NCBI GenBank assembly: GCA_903927685.1
Contig: CAIYOB010000714.1
Coordinates: forward strand, 1-16,271
Origin: an uncultured Planctomycetaceae bacterium
GTDB taxonomy: Bacteria; Planctomycetota; Planctomycetia; Pirellulales; Pirellulaceae
DNA length: 16,271 bases
Direction: 5' to 3'
The position numbers and the translations under genes were made by a program. Positions 6,543-14,900 of this stretch are shown here, in pieces (position 1 is the stretch's first letter; the number at the start of each line of letters is the position of its first letter). The notes under the pieces are model-generated. The model had not been told where the DNA came from and made no database searches. It saw only the letters and a list, made by a program, of their open reading frames with translations.

Positions 6543-6571
6543 ATTATAGGCACCTGCCAGCCCCGAGACAA
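6543..6571 (-). promoter_or_regulatory. Sigma70-type promoter for the LptD-like gene
   Basis: On the minus strand TTGTCT (6571-6566) and a consensus TATAAT (6548-6543) are separated by exactly 17 bases. Transcription would start near 6536, leaving a leader of about 45 bases before the ATG at 6489. It reads towards the LptD-like gene and probably the permease beyond it. Confidence 0.65.
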
Positions 6572-6628
6572 GCCGGATTTGCAGCCGGTGCTAGCGTGAC
6601 TTCACGGGCGCGGGTTGTTCAGCAAGTA

Positions 6629-6649
6629 GGGCGGATTGGCAATCCGCCC
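6629..6649. repeat. REP-like hairpin, copy 1
   Basis: gggcggatt (6629-6637) and aatccgccc (6641-6649) form a perfect 9-bp stem with loop ggc. The core cggattggca, and the ccCAC that follows the right arm, recur in copy 2 in the same orientation. This has the look of an interspersed repetitive palindrome unit. Confidence 0.65.
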
Positions 6650-6666
6650 CACAATGAGAAAGTACA

Positions 6667-6683
6667 CCGGATTGGCAGTCCGG
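6667..6683. repeat. REP-like hairpin, copy 2
   Basis: ccggatt (6667-6673) and agtccgg (6677-6683) form a 7-bp stem (one T-G pair) with loop ggc. It shares cggattggca and the trailing cCCAC with copy 1 at a 37-base offset, with compensating changes in the stem. This suggests that the hairpin rather than the exact sequence is preserved. Confidence 0.6.
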
Positions 6684-6790
6684 CCCACGAAACACGGGAG
6701 CTTTGCCAGCTGGGTCTGGATCGTGCCGCGGCGCTCGGGGCGGTTCGCTACCGCCGTGGAACGAGCGGACGTTTTCGGCTCGGTGATAGC

Positions 6791-9700
6791 TTACCGGGCG
6801 GTCACCCGAACGCTTTCGCTGGCCTTCGTCTGCCAGGGGACGGCGGGCCACAGGATGGCGGTGCCGTCGCCGTCGGCGGTCAGCACGTGCAGCGAGTCGG
6901 ATGAGAAGGCGACCGCGTTCACGCTTTGCCGATGCTGCTGCAGGGCCATGATTTCCCGGCCGGTGGCGGTTTCCCACAGCTTGGCCGTGTTGTCCTGGCT
7001 GCCGGTCAGGACGCGGCGGCCGTCCGGCGAAAAGGCGATCGACGTGATCCCGGCTGTGTGACCGCCGGACAACGGCCGGACTTGGCGGACGGTGCGGGCC
7101 GCCGGATCGAACTGCCACAGCACGGCCGTATTGTCCTCGCTGCACGTCGCGACCAGGTTGCGGAACTCTGGGTCGGCCGTCGGCGGTGCAAATGCGGCGG
7201 CGGTCACGGCCAGGGTGTGGCCGGCGAGTTCCAGGGACTGGCCCGCGGCTTCGTCAGCCAGGCTCCAGAGGCGGGCGGTGCGATCGTCGGAAGTGGTGAT
7301 CGCCCAGACGCCAGCGGGCGAGAATGCCGCGTTGCGGAGGGGGCCGGTGTGCCCCGACCACGTGGCGTGGAGCTGAGCTTGGCCCGCCGCCAGATCCACC
7401 TGCCACAGTTTGGCTTTTTGATCGTCGCCGGCGGTCAGCAGTTGCCGAGGTTGCCCGGCGGCGGCTTGCTGGGGCGAGAACAGGGCGACGCGCACCGCCT
7501 GGCCGTCGTGCGGGCGCTCGATCCGCAGCGCGACGGCCGGCGGGGCGGTCGTCAGGTCCCAGATCTTGACGTCGCCCGACAAGTCGCTGGTCACCAGGTA
7601 CCGGCCGTCCGGCGAGTAGCGGGCCGACGCGACCGCGCCGTGAGGACTGAACGTCATGACGGGGGCGAGTTCCGCTGTCAGGTCCCACAACCGGGCTCGT
7701 TCGCCGCCCACGGTCAACAATTGCGTCCCATTCGGGGCGAAACGGGCGGAGGACAAGGCTCCGAACGGACGCTGCCAGGCGTCCCGCGCGGGAGCCGAGG
7801 CCAGCGTCGGGCCGGCGGGCCAGCGGTAGACATCGATGGTCTGGGCGGCCGCCCACAGGATCAGCGCGGTGCGGCCGTCGGGCGCAAAGTCGACGGCGTC
7901 GACCTTCTCGTTTCCCTGATGCCCGGTGCCGTCGTCCAGCACGCGGGCTTGGACGCCGGCCACGTCCCACAGCCGCACGGAACGGTCGTTACAGCCGGTC
8001 AACGCCCAACGTCCGTCGGGCGAAAGGTCGAGTTGGGCGACGCCGTCCGGGTGAAGCAACGCCCGGTCCTTACGTTCCTGCCCCGTGGCGACGTCCCAGT
8101 GAGCCACCGTGTGGTCGTCGCTAGCGGTGAGCAACCCTTGTCCGTCGGGCGTAAAGGCGGCCGCCTGGATGCGGAATCCCGGCCGGTGACCGACCAACTC
8201 GAAGGCTTGCTCCCAGCGAGCGGTCGCGTCTTGCCAGCGCCACAGCAGACAGCATCCGCGGGCGTCTCCGCTGCAGGCCAGGCGTTCGTCCGGCGAAAAC
8301 GCCACCGCCGTAACGCGGTCCCGATGGCCCTCCAGGACCTGCAATTGCTCGCCCGTGTCGGGATTCCAGACCTTGGCCGTATTGTCGTCGCTGCCAGTCA
8401 ACAGCCAGCGGGCCGTGTGCGACAAGGCCATGACGCCGTCGCGGCCTGCGTCCTGCAGCCGGCTCGCCTGGGCAAAAGGCACCTGGCCACCCGTCGCACA
8501 GTCCCACTTGAGAATCGTGCTGTCGAACGCGGCCGTCAGGATCTGCTTGCCGTCGGGAAAGAACGCGGCCCGCATCGCCAGGTAATCGTGGCCTTCGGTC
8601 AATTCGCTGGACGTGCCGTCCGCCAGGTTCCACAGCCGGGCGGTGTGATCGCGGCCGGCGGTCACGGCCTGGCGTCCGTCGGGAGCAAAGGACGCGTCCA
8701 GGATGGCGTCTGTGTGACCGGCGAGCACGCGGAATTCAGCGTACTGGTCCAGGTCCCAAACCTTGATGCGCTGGTCGTAGCCGCCGGACACGGCCCAGCG
8801 GCTTTGCCGCGCGAATTGAGCGGCGGTCACCCAGCCCCCGTGCCCGCGCAGCACGCGGACGAAACTGCTGTCCGCGGGCGTCCGGGCGAGGCTCCAAATT
8901 CGGACCGCGTTGTCATTTCCGCCGCTGATGATCTGCTTTCCGTCTTCCGAATACGCCACGGCACGGACGGCGTCGGTGTGGCCGGACAGCGCTCGTTGCA
9001 GAGCCTGGTCGTCGGTATCCGCGGAGGGCTCGACTCGATCCAGCCGGTTGCGAATCGCCGTGATGTCCGGCAGGACGCGGCCGGGTTCCCAGATCAGGAT
9101 CCGCCCGTCATAGTCGCCGGACACAACGGTGCGGCCATCGGGCGAGAAGTCGGCGGCGTACACCGGGACGCGATGGCCGCGGAAGACGCGGCCGGCCGAA
9201 CCGGCGCCGGCCTGCAGGTCCCAGACGATCACTTTCTTGTCGTCGCCTGCGGTCACGATTTGCTTCCCATCGCGTGAGAATCGGACGCTCCACACCGGCC
9301 CGTGATGTCCGCCCAGCGTCGCCAACGGCGCGTCGGCTTCTTGCCAAGACCAGAGGCGGGTGCTGCGGTCCTGGGAACTGCTGGCCAGTCGCCGGCCGTC
9401 GCGGGAAAACGCCAGGCTGAGCACGGGGCCGCCGTGCCCTCGCAGGGTCCGGACCGACTCGGGGCGGGCGGCTTCGCCGTTCAGCGGCCAGATGCGGATC
9501 TCGGCGCCGTCGGCGGCGGCCAGGAAACGCGAGTCGGGCGACACGGCGACGGCCAGGACGGGACTGCCGCCCTGCGATTCCCACCGGGGAGGCTGGTCCA
9601 CCCAGGCCTTCCAGACTCGCAGGTTGCCGTCGGCGTGCCCGGTCACGATTACCTGTTCGTCGGCGGACACGGCCAGCGATTCGATGCGGCCGCCGGCGCG

Positions 9701-11929
9701 CAGGGTCAGGCTGTCGCGCTGGCACAGGTACTGCAGCCGGCCCCATTCCCAGTGCCGGCGGAAGGCGTTGGCGGGCTGGGCCATCGAGTCCAGGATGTCA
9801 CCGGCGTCGAGAAACGCATTGTCCTGGATCTTTTCGTCCGCCAGGCCGATGCGGGCGATGTAATTCTGCTCTTCCTCGCGGCGGCGGGCGTTCTCGGCCT
9901 CGGTCTTGGCCTCGACCGCCTGGTCCCGCGCCGTGTTGGCCTGATTCCTCTGGCTGACCGCCTCCTCGCGGGCCTCGTCTGCCTGCCGCTTCTGACTCTG
10001 GGCTTCCGTCTTGGCGGCATCGGCCAACCGCTTCTGTTCCAACGCGTCATCGCGAGCGCGTTCCGCGTCGCCTTGAGCCCGTACCGCGTCGGCGCGGGCG
10101 ACGACGGCTTCGCGGCGTCGGGATTCGATCAGGAACAGGGCTGCCGTCACGATCACGAAGATTGCGGCGACCAGCAGGCGGACCAACCGCCGGGCCCGCT
10201 TGATCCGCTGTTCGCGCGCATTGCGTTCCCGTTGCGCCGCCAGCAACTGTCGGCGGACCGCGGCGTGCGATTCGTCCCGCTGGTCCAACAGGGACAGGCC
10301 GAGATCGAAATCCGCTTTCCGCAGGGCGCACTGGGCGAACGCCAGTTGCGTCCGCGACACGCCCGTCGCCGCGTCCCGGTTGGCGTCCCACAATTGCAGC
10401 GCTTCCTGGAAGCCGAACAGCGCGTGGCTGTAATGCTGGTAGTCATCCGTCTGTTGAGCCAGTTGCAGTTCCTCGTCCGCCCGGGCCGCCATGGCCAGGC
10501 TCTCCGAGTGCGCTTGGTACTGGCGGATCGCCGCTTGAAAAGCCTGGACGCTGGCGAACCGTTCGGCCGGATCGGTGGCCAGCGCCCGATAGGCGACCTG
10601 CAGCAATTCGCCGGTCACGTCCGTGGGCTGCAGCAGGTTTTCCGCGGCGGCCAGCAAGCAGTCCATGACCGTCTTGCCGGCGTGCGGCGTCTTGCCGGTG
10701 AGGATCTCGAACAGGATCCCGCCCAACAAGTACACGTCGCTGTGCGGGCCGATCTTTTCGATCGGACCGGTGGCCATTTCCGGGGCCATGTAAGCCGGCG
10801 TGCCGCCCATGCTGCTGGACGAGGCACTCCGGCCGCTGTGGATCGACAGCGTGCTGGCCAAGGCGATGCCCCAGTCCATCACGAGGACTTCGCCAAAGTC
10901 GCCCAGCATCACGTTCTCGGGTTTCAAGTCGCGATGCACGACGTTGCGCGAGTGGGCAAAGGCGACGGCGTCACAGACCTTGAGCAGGACCTCCAAGTTC
11001 TCCGGCAGCGACTTGGAACTCATCGCCCGCGACCAAGGCGTGCCGCTGACCCGCTTCATGGAATAGAACAACGCGCCCGCCTGGTTTCCGCCCAGATCGT
11101 GCACGGGCACGATATTGGGATGGTCCAGGTCGCCGGTGACGACGGCCTCGGCCAGAAATGCACCCCGTTGGCTGTCGCCCTCGCGGCCGGGACGGAGCAT
11201 CTTGACGGCGACGACGCGGTTGATCGAGGCCTGGCGGGCCGCGTAGACCACGCCCACGCCGCCTTCGCCGATCACCTCCAACAGTTCGTAATCCGCCGGC
11301 GTGGTGCCATCCTCGCCCAGGGCTCGGAAGGCGCGATTCTGAATCACCAGATTCGCCGCGGGCGGTGGTTCGCTGCTGGACAGATCCTTGATCGTATGGC
11401 CGATCCCCAGCCCGCGGTCGGTCTGAATCGAACGTTTCCAGACCTCGAACATCTGGCGCGAGGCGTCCACGGACAGGGAGGCCGGCACCGGAGGCGGTGG
11501 CGGCTCGTCGCCGGAGGCCGGGGCCGGCGGGCCGATGGGCGGGCCGCGATACGAGTCCAGGGTGTCCTTGACGAACGCGGGCGGCGCCGAGTCGGCGGGC
11601 AACGGGGCCGGCGTCTGGGCCTGAGCCCGGCCGACAATCGTCGCGGCAATCTCCTTGATCGACGGGCGGCCGTTCGACCAATCCGCCGCCGGAACCCTGG
11701 GGGCCGCCGGGCTGTCTGCCGCACGGTCGCTCGACGGCTCGACAGGCGGCGTGGACGCCGCGCGGCGCAGATCCGCAGCGCGGGCCGCCGGGCTCTCGAA
11801 CAGGTCAGGAGCCATCAGTGTGCCCGTGATCTGTTCGCTCCAGGCGACAATCCCGCCGCAAACCGGACAGCGGCCGTCCCGGAGTTCGACTTCGTTCAGA
11901 TCCGCGTTGCAGAACGAGCACAGTCTCAT
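6791..11929 (-). CDS. Membrane Ser/Thr protein kinase with zinc ribbon, coiled coil and about 21 WD40 repeats
   Basis: A 1712-residue protein. Residues 4-24 form a zinc ribbon (Cys 4, 7, 21, 24). A Pro/Ala-rich linker runs to about 210. The Hanks-type kinase domain (about 214-475) has GEGGVG (221-226), Lys243 in AVKML, Glu261, HRDLKPEN (332-339, Asp334 catalytic), DWG (352-354) in place of DFG, a Ser-rich activation loop and GTPAYMAPE (376-384), so it should be active. A helical segment leads to one transmembrane helix (about 582-601). A charged coiled coil (about 604-690) is followed by about 21 WD40 repeats to the C-terminus, enough for three seven-bladed propellers. The kinase probably faces the cytoplasm, with the propellers across the membrane if there is only one helix. 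The start at 11929 has AGGAG at 7 bases and overlaps the upstream stop as ATGA. An in-frame start at 12118 would lie deep inside the upstream gene and lacks family resemblance. Confidence 0.92.
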   Translation of the reverse strand: MRLCSFCNADLNEVELRDGRCPVCGGIVAWSEQITGTLMAPDLFESPAARAADLRRAASTPPVEPSSDRAADSPAAPRVPAADWSNGRPSIKEIAATIVGRAQAQTPAPLPADSAPPAFVKDTLDSYRGPPIGPPAPASGDEPPPPPVPASLSVDASRQMFEVWKRSIQTDRGLGIGHTIKDLSSSEPPPAANLVIQNRAFRALGEDGTTPADYELLEVIGEGGVGVVYAARQASINRVVAVKMLRPGREGDSQRGAFLAEAVVTGDLDHPNIVPVHDLGGNQAGALFYSMKRVSGTPWSRAMSSKSLPENLEVLLKVCDAVAFAHSRNVVHRDLKPENVMLGDFGEVLVMDWGIALASTLSIHSGRSASSSSMGGTPAYMAPEMATGPIEKIGPHSDVYLLGGILFEILTGKTPHAGKTVMDCLLAAAENLLQPTDVTGELLQVAYRALATDPAERFASVQAFQAAIRQYQAHSESLAMAARADEELQLAQQTDDYQHYSHALFGFQEALQLWDANRDAATGVSRTQLAFAQCALRKADFDLGLSLLDQRDESHAAVRRQLLAAQRERNAREQRIKRARRLVRLLVAAIFVIVTAALFLIESRRREAVVARADAVRAQGDAERARDDALEQKRLADAAKTEAQSQKRQADEAREEAVSQRNQANTARDQAVEAKTEAENARRREEEQNYIARIGLADEKIQDNAFLDAGDILDSMAQPANAFRRHWEWGRLQYLCQRDSLTLRAGGRIESLAVSADEQVIVTGHADGNLRVWKAWVDQPPRWESQGGSPVLAVAVSPDSRFLAAADGAEIRIWPLNGEAARPESVRTLRGHGGPVLSLAFSRDGRRLASSSQDRSTRLWSWQEADAPLATLGGHHGPVWSVRFSRDGKQIVTAGDDKKVIVWDLQAGAGSAGRVFRGHRVPVYAADFSPDGRTVVSGDYDGRILIWEPGRVLPDITAIRNRLDRVEPSADTDDQALQRALSGHTDAVRAVAYSEDGKQIISGGNDNAVRIWSLARTPADSSFVRVLRGHGGWVTAAQFARQSRWAVSGGYDQRIKVWDLDQYAEFRVLAGHTDAILDASFAPDGRQAVTAGRDHTARLWNLADGTSSELTEGHDYLAMRAAFFPDGKQILTAAFDSTILKWDCATGGQVPFAQASRLQDAGRDGVMALSHTARWLLTGSDDNTAKVWNPDTGEQLQVLEGHRDRVTAVAFSPDERLACSGDARGCCLLWRWQDATARWEQAFELVGHRPGFRIQAAAFTPDGQGLLTASDDHTVAHWDVATGQERKDRALLHPDGVAQLDLSPDGRWALTGCNDRSVRLWDVAGVQARVLDDGTGHQGNEKVDAVDFAPDGRTALILWAAAQTIDVYRWPAGPTLASAPARDAWQRPFGALSSARFAPNGTQLLTVGGERARLWDLTAELAPVMTFSPHGAVASARYSPDGRYLVTSDLSGDVKIWDLTTAPPAVALRIERPHDGQAVRVALFSPQQAAAGQPRQLLTAGDDQKAKLWQVDLAAGQAQLHATWSGHTGPLRNAAFSPAGVWAITTSDDRTARLWSLADEAAGQSLELAGHTLAVTAAAFAPPTADPEFRNLVATCSEDNTAVLWQFDPAARTVRQVRPLSGGHTAGITSIAFSPDGRRVLTGSQDNTAKLWETATGREIMALQQHRQSVNAVAFSSDSLHVLTADGDGTAILWPAVPWQTKASESVRVTAR

Positions 11930-14900
11930 GCCGTTGCTCCTGACGTCGGCCGTGTGCTGCGGTCTTGCGAGCGATCCGCAGGCGTCTGTCGGGGACGCAA
12001 GCCGCCTGGCCGCCGGGGACGTTGCGCCAGGGCGGCGTGGACCCGCTGCTGCCATTCGGACCAAGGCAGGCAGGCGGCCAACGCCGCGCCGCTGGCCAGC
12101 GCCTGGCGGGTCTTCCATGGGCGCCCTGCTTCCGCCGGCTCGGACAGTGCCGTCGGAATTGCGGGGGAGGCTGAGGCCGGCGCGAATGACGCGAGGCTAG
12201 GAGAAGAAGCATCAATCCTCAACGTCGTGCCATCCGGCGCTGGCTCGGGGGCATCCGCTCGCGGAACGAGCGGACTGGCGTGAGGCTCGGCGGGAACCGG
12301 CTGGCTTGGCTCGACGTCGGCCGGATCCACGGGTTTCCCATCGCGGAGCATGACGTCGATAATCAGCCAGCTGGCGCCGTCCCGGCGGAGGTAATAGAAG
12401 CGGTAGCGGTCATCGGGCAAGCGGCCGAGCAGCTCGCGGATCCGGCCCAACTGGTCGACCGGCAGACGCACCACCGGTTGTTCCTCGAACTGGCCATCGC
12501 CGCGGGGCACGACCAGTCGCAACTCGACGACGTCTTCCTCGACCCGGCTGGCCTCCGCGCCGCCGCGGCCCCAGTCGGGCGACTCCAGGAAGACCATCTG
12601 GGTCCGGGACGCCAGCGGCGCCTCCGGCAAACCGACGAACGTTGGCAACGGCGTGGGTGCTTGGGCTTCGGGCGTGAAGAACTGCGGGGGCACGACGTCG
12701 TCGTTCAGGATCAAGCCCACGGACACCGTCGGCACCCGGATGTCGTCGGCCGCCGTCGGATCGATGTCCAACAGGTTCCCCAGCTGCAGCTGAAAGGTCT
12801 CGTTCTGCTCGATCCACGCGTCGGCCGCCACGGGGATCGTGACCGTCTGGACTTCGCCTTGGACTCCCGTAAACACCAGCTGGCCCTGGCCGTCCCAGTA
12901 ATCCTGCTCCAGGATTCCTCCCGCGTGCAGGGCCGTCTCGTCGACGGTCGCGAAATTCAATTTGAAGCCGTCCTGGACGTCGTTGTCCAACGTGATGGTG
13001 AATGTAAACTCCGTCTGCCCTCCGCCCGTCCCCTCAAATTGCTCGGCGCCGCCGATGGTGACCGTCGCCGTATCTTCATTCACGATCAGGTACGCAGTGT
13101 GGTTGATTTCCCCTACGACCACTTGCGAAGATTCCGTCGTCAGCGTCAGCGAGATCGTCTCGTCGGGCTCCACCATCGAGTCGTCCGTGATGGTCAGGCC
13201 CGTCGCCACCGCCGTGCCGTTCGTCCCGTCGTACACCCCGCCGCCGATCGCCACGGTGGGCGTGTTCGTCCAGTCGGTGCTGGTCGCCGTGCCGCCCGTC
13301 ACCGTTACGGCCACGGCCACGCTGTACCCGGCTTGGACTTCGCCCGTCACCCACAGGACGGCCAGGTTCCCGCCGCTGGCTTCCCAGTCGCCGGAACTGA
13401 GCTGGTCGAAGAACACAACCAGTTGATCGTCATCCAGGATGGTATACTGGGTGGCGACCGTCGCGCCCAAGGTCACCTGCGAGGAAGCCGTGGTCAGCGT
13501 CAGTCCGATCGTCTCGACCGGTTCCACCACCGCGTCGTCCGTAATCGCCAGGTGCGTCGCCACCGCCGTGCCGGGCGAGCCGTCGTACACGCCTCCGCCG
13601 ATCGTCACGGCGGCGGTGTTGGTCCAGTCGGCGCCGCTCGCCGTGCCGCCCGTCACCGCGGCCGACACCGTCACGCTGTAACCGGCCTGCACTTCCCCTG
13701 TTACCAGCAGGACGGCCAGGTTCCCGCCGCTGGCTTCGGCGTCGCTCGAATTGGCCGTGTTGAACTCGACGGTCAGCCGGTCATCGTCAAGGATCGCGTA
13801 CCGGGTTCTGTCCGTCGCTCCCAGCGCGACCTGCATCGAGGCGGTCGTCAGCGTCAGTTCGACAGTTTCGTCCGGTTCCACCAGCGAGTCGTCGGTAATC
13901 GCCAACTGCGTGGCCACCGCCGTGCCAACCGAGCCATCGTACACGCCTCCGCCAATGGTTACCGCCGCCGTGTTGGTCCAGTCGGCGCCGGTCGCCGTGC
14001 CTCCCGTCACCGTGGTGGACACCGTCACGCTGTAACCGGCTTGGATTTCGCCCGTCACCAGCAGGACGGCCAGGTTCCCGCCGCTGGCCTCGGCATCGCC
14101 CGAACTCACCGTGTCAAACTCCACCAGCACGTGGTCATCATCCAGGATCGTGTACGTCGTGCCGCCCACGACGTCCTCGTCACCGTTCGCATCGCCGACC
14201 GCGACCAGCTGGCCCGCGACCACGTCCAAAACGACGGTTTCGTCCGGCTCGACCAGGCTGTCATCTCGAATCGTCAGCCCCGGCACCGCAAACACGCTGC
14301 TGTCATACTCCCCGCCGCCGATCGTCAACACGGCCGGATCGCCAAAGTCGATCCCGCCGCCGCTGGCAGTGGTGGAGCCGTCCACCGCGACGTTAACCGT
14401 CACCTGGTAGCCGGCCTGCACCTGGCCCGTGACCAGCAGTTGCGGCAGGTTTCCGCCGCTGGCTTCGGCAGCACTGGAACTGGCCGTGTCGAACTCGACG
14501 GTCAACCGATCGTCATTCCGGATGGTGTACTGGGTCGTGGTTGTCGTCCCCAGCAGCACCTCCGGCGAATTCGTGGCCAGCGTCAGCTGGAGCGTTTCGT
14601 CGGGCTCGACCAGCGACTCGTCCATGATCGCCAACTGCGTCGCGACCGCCGTCCCGGCCGTGCCGTCGTAGGCGCCGGCCCCGATCGTCACCGCCGCCGT
14701 GTTGGTATAGTCGGCGCCGCTCGCCGAGCCGCCCGTGACCGCGACCGAGACCGCCACGCTGTACCCGGCTTGGACTTCGCCCGTCACCAACAGGACGGCC
14801 AGGTTCCCGCCGCCGGCCTCGGTATCGCTGGAACTGGCCGTGTCGAATTCCACCGTCAGCTGGTCATCGTCCAGGATTGTGTACTGCGTCGTGGTCGTGG

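Larger units (their letters stand above)
6573..6790. other. Intergenic region between kinase stop and LptD-like promoter
   Basis: The gap of about 220 bases contains the two REP-like hairpins listed separately and otherwise no gene or RNA that I can recognise. The frames crossing it are short and run into the antisense of neighbouring genes. Kinase transcripts may end in the hairpins, although no T-run was seen. Confidence 0.5.

Noticed and set aside
11930..12118. Upstream in-frame ATG at 12118 as the start of the kinase
   Set aside because: It lies inside the Calx-beta gene, whereas 11929 has AGGAG at 7 bases and opens with the zinc ribbon MRLCSFC.
6926..12283. Long plus-strand frames (783 and 993 codons) opposite the kinase gene
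   Set aside because: They are exactly antisense to a protein with clear kinase and WD40 motifs, are rich in Arg/Gly/Ala from GC-rich complementary codons, and match no family.
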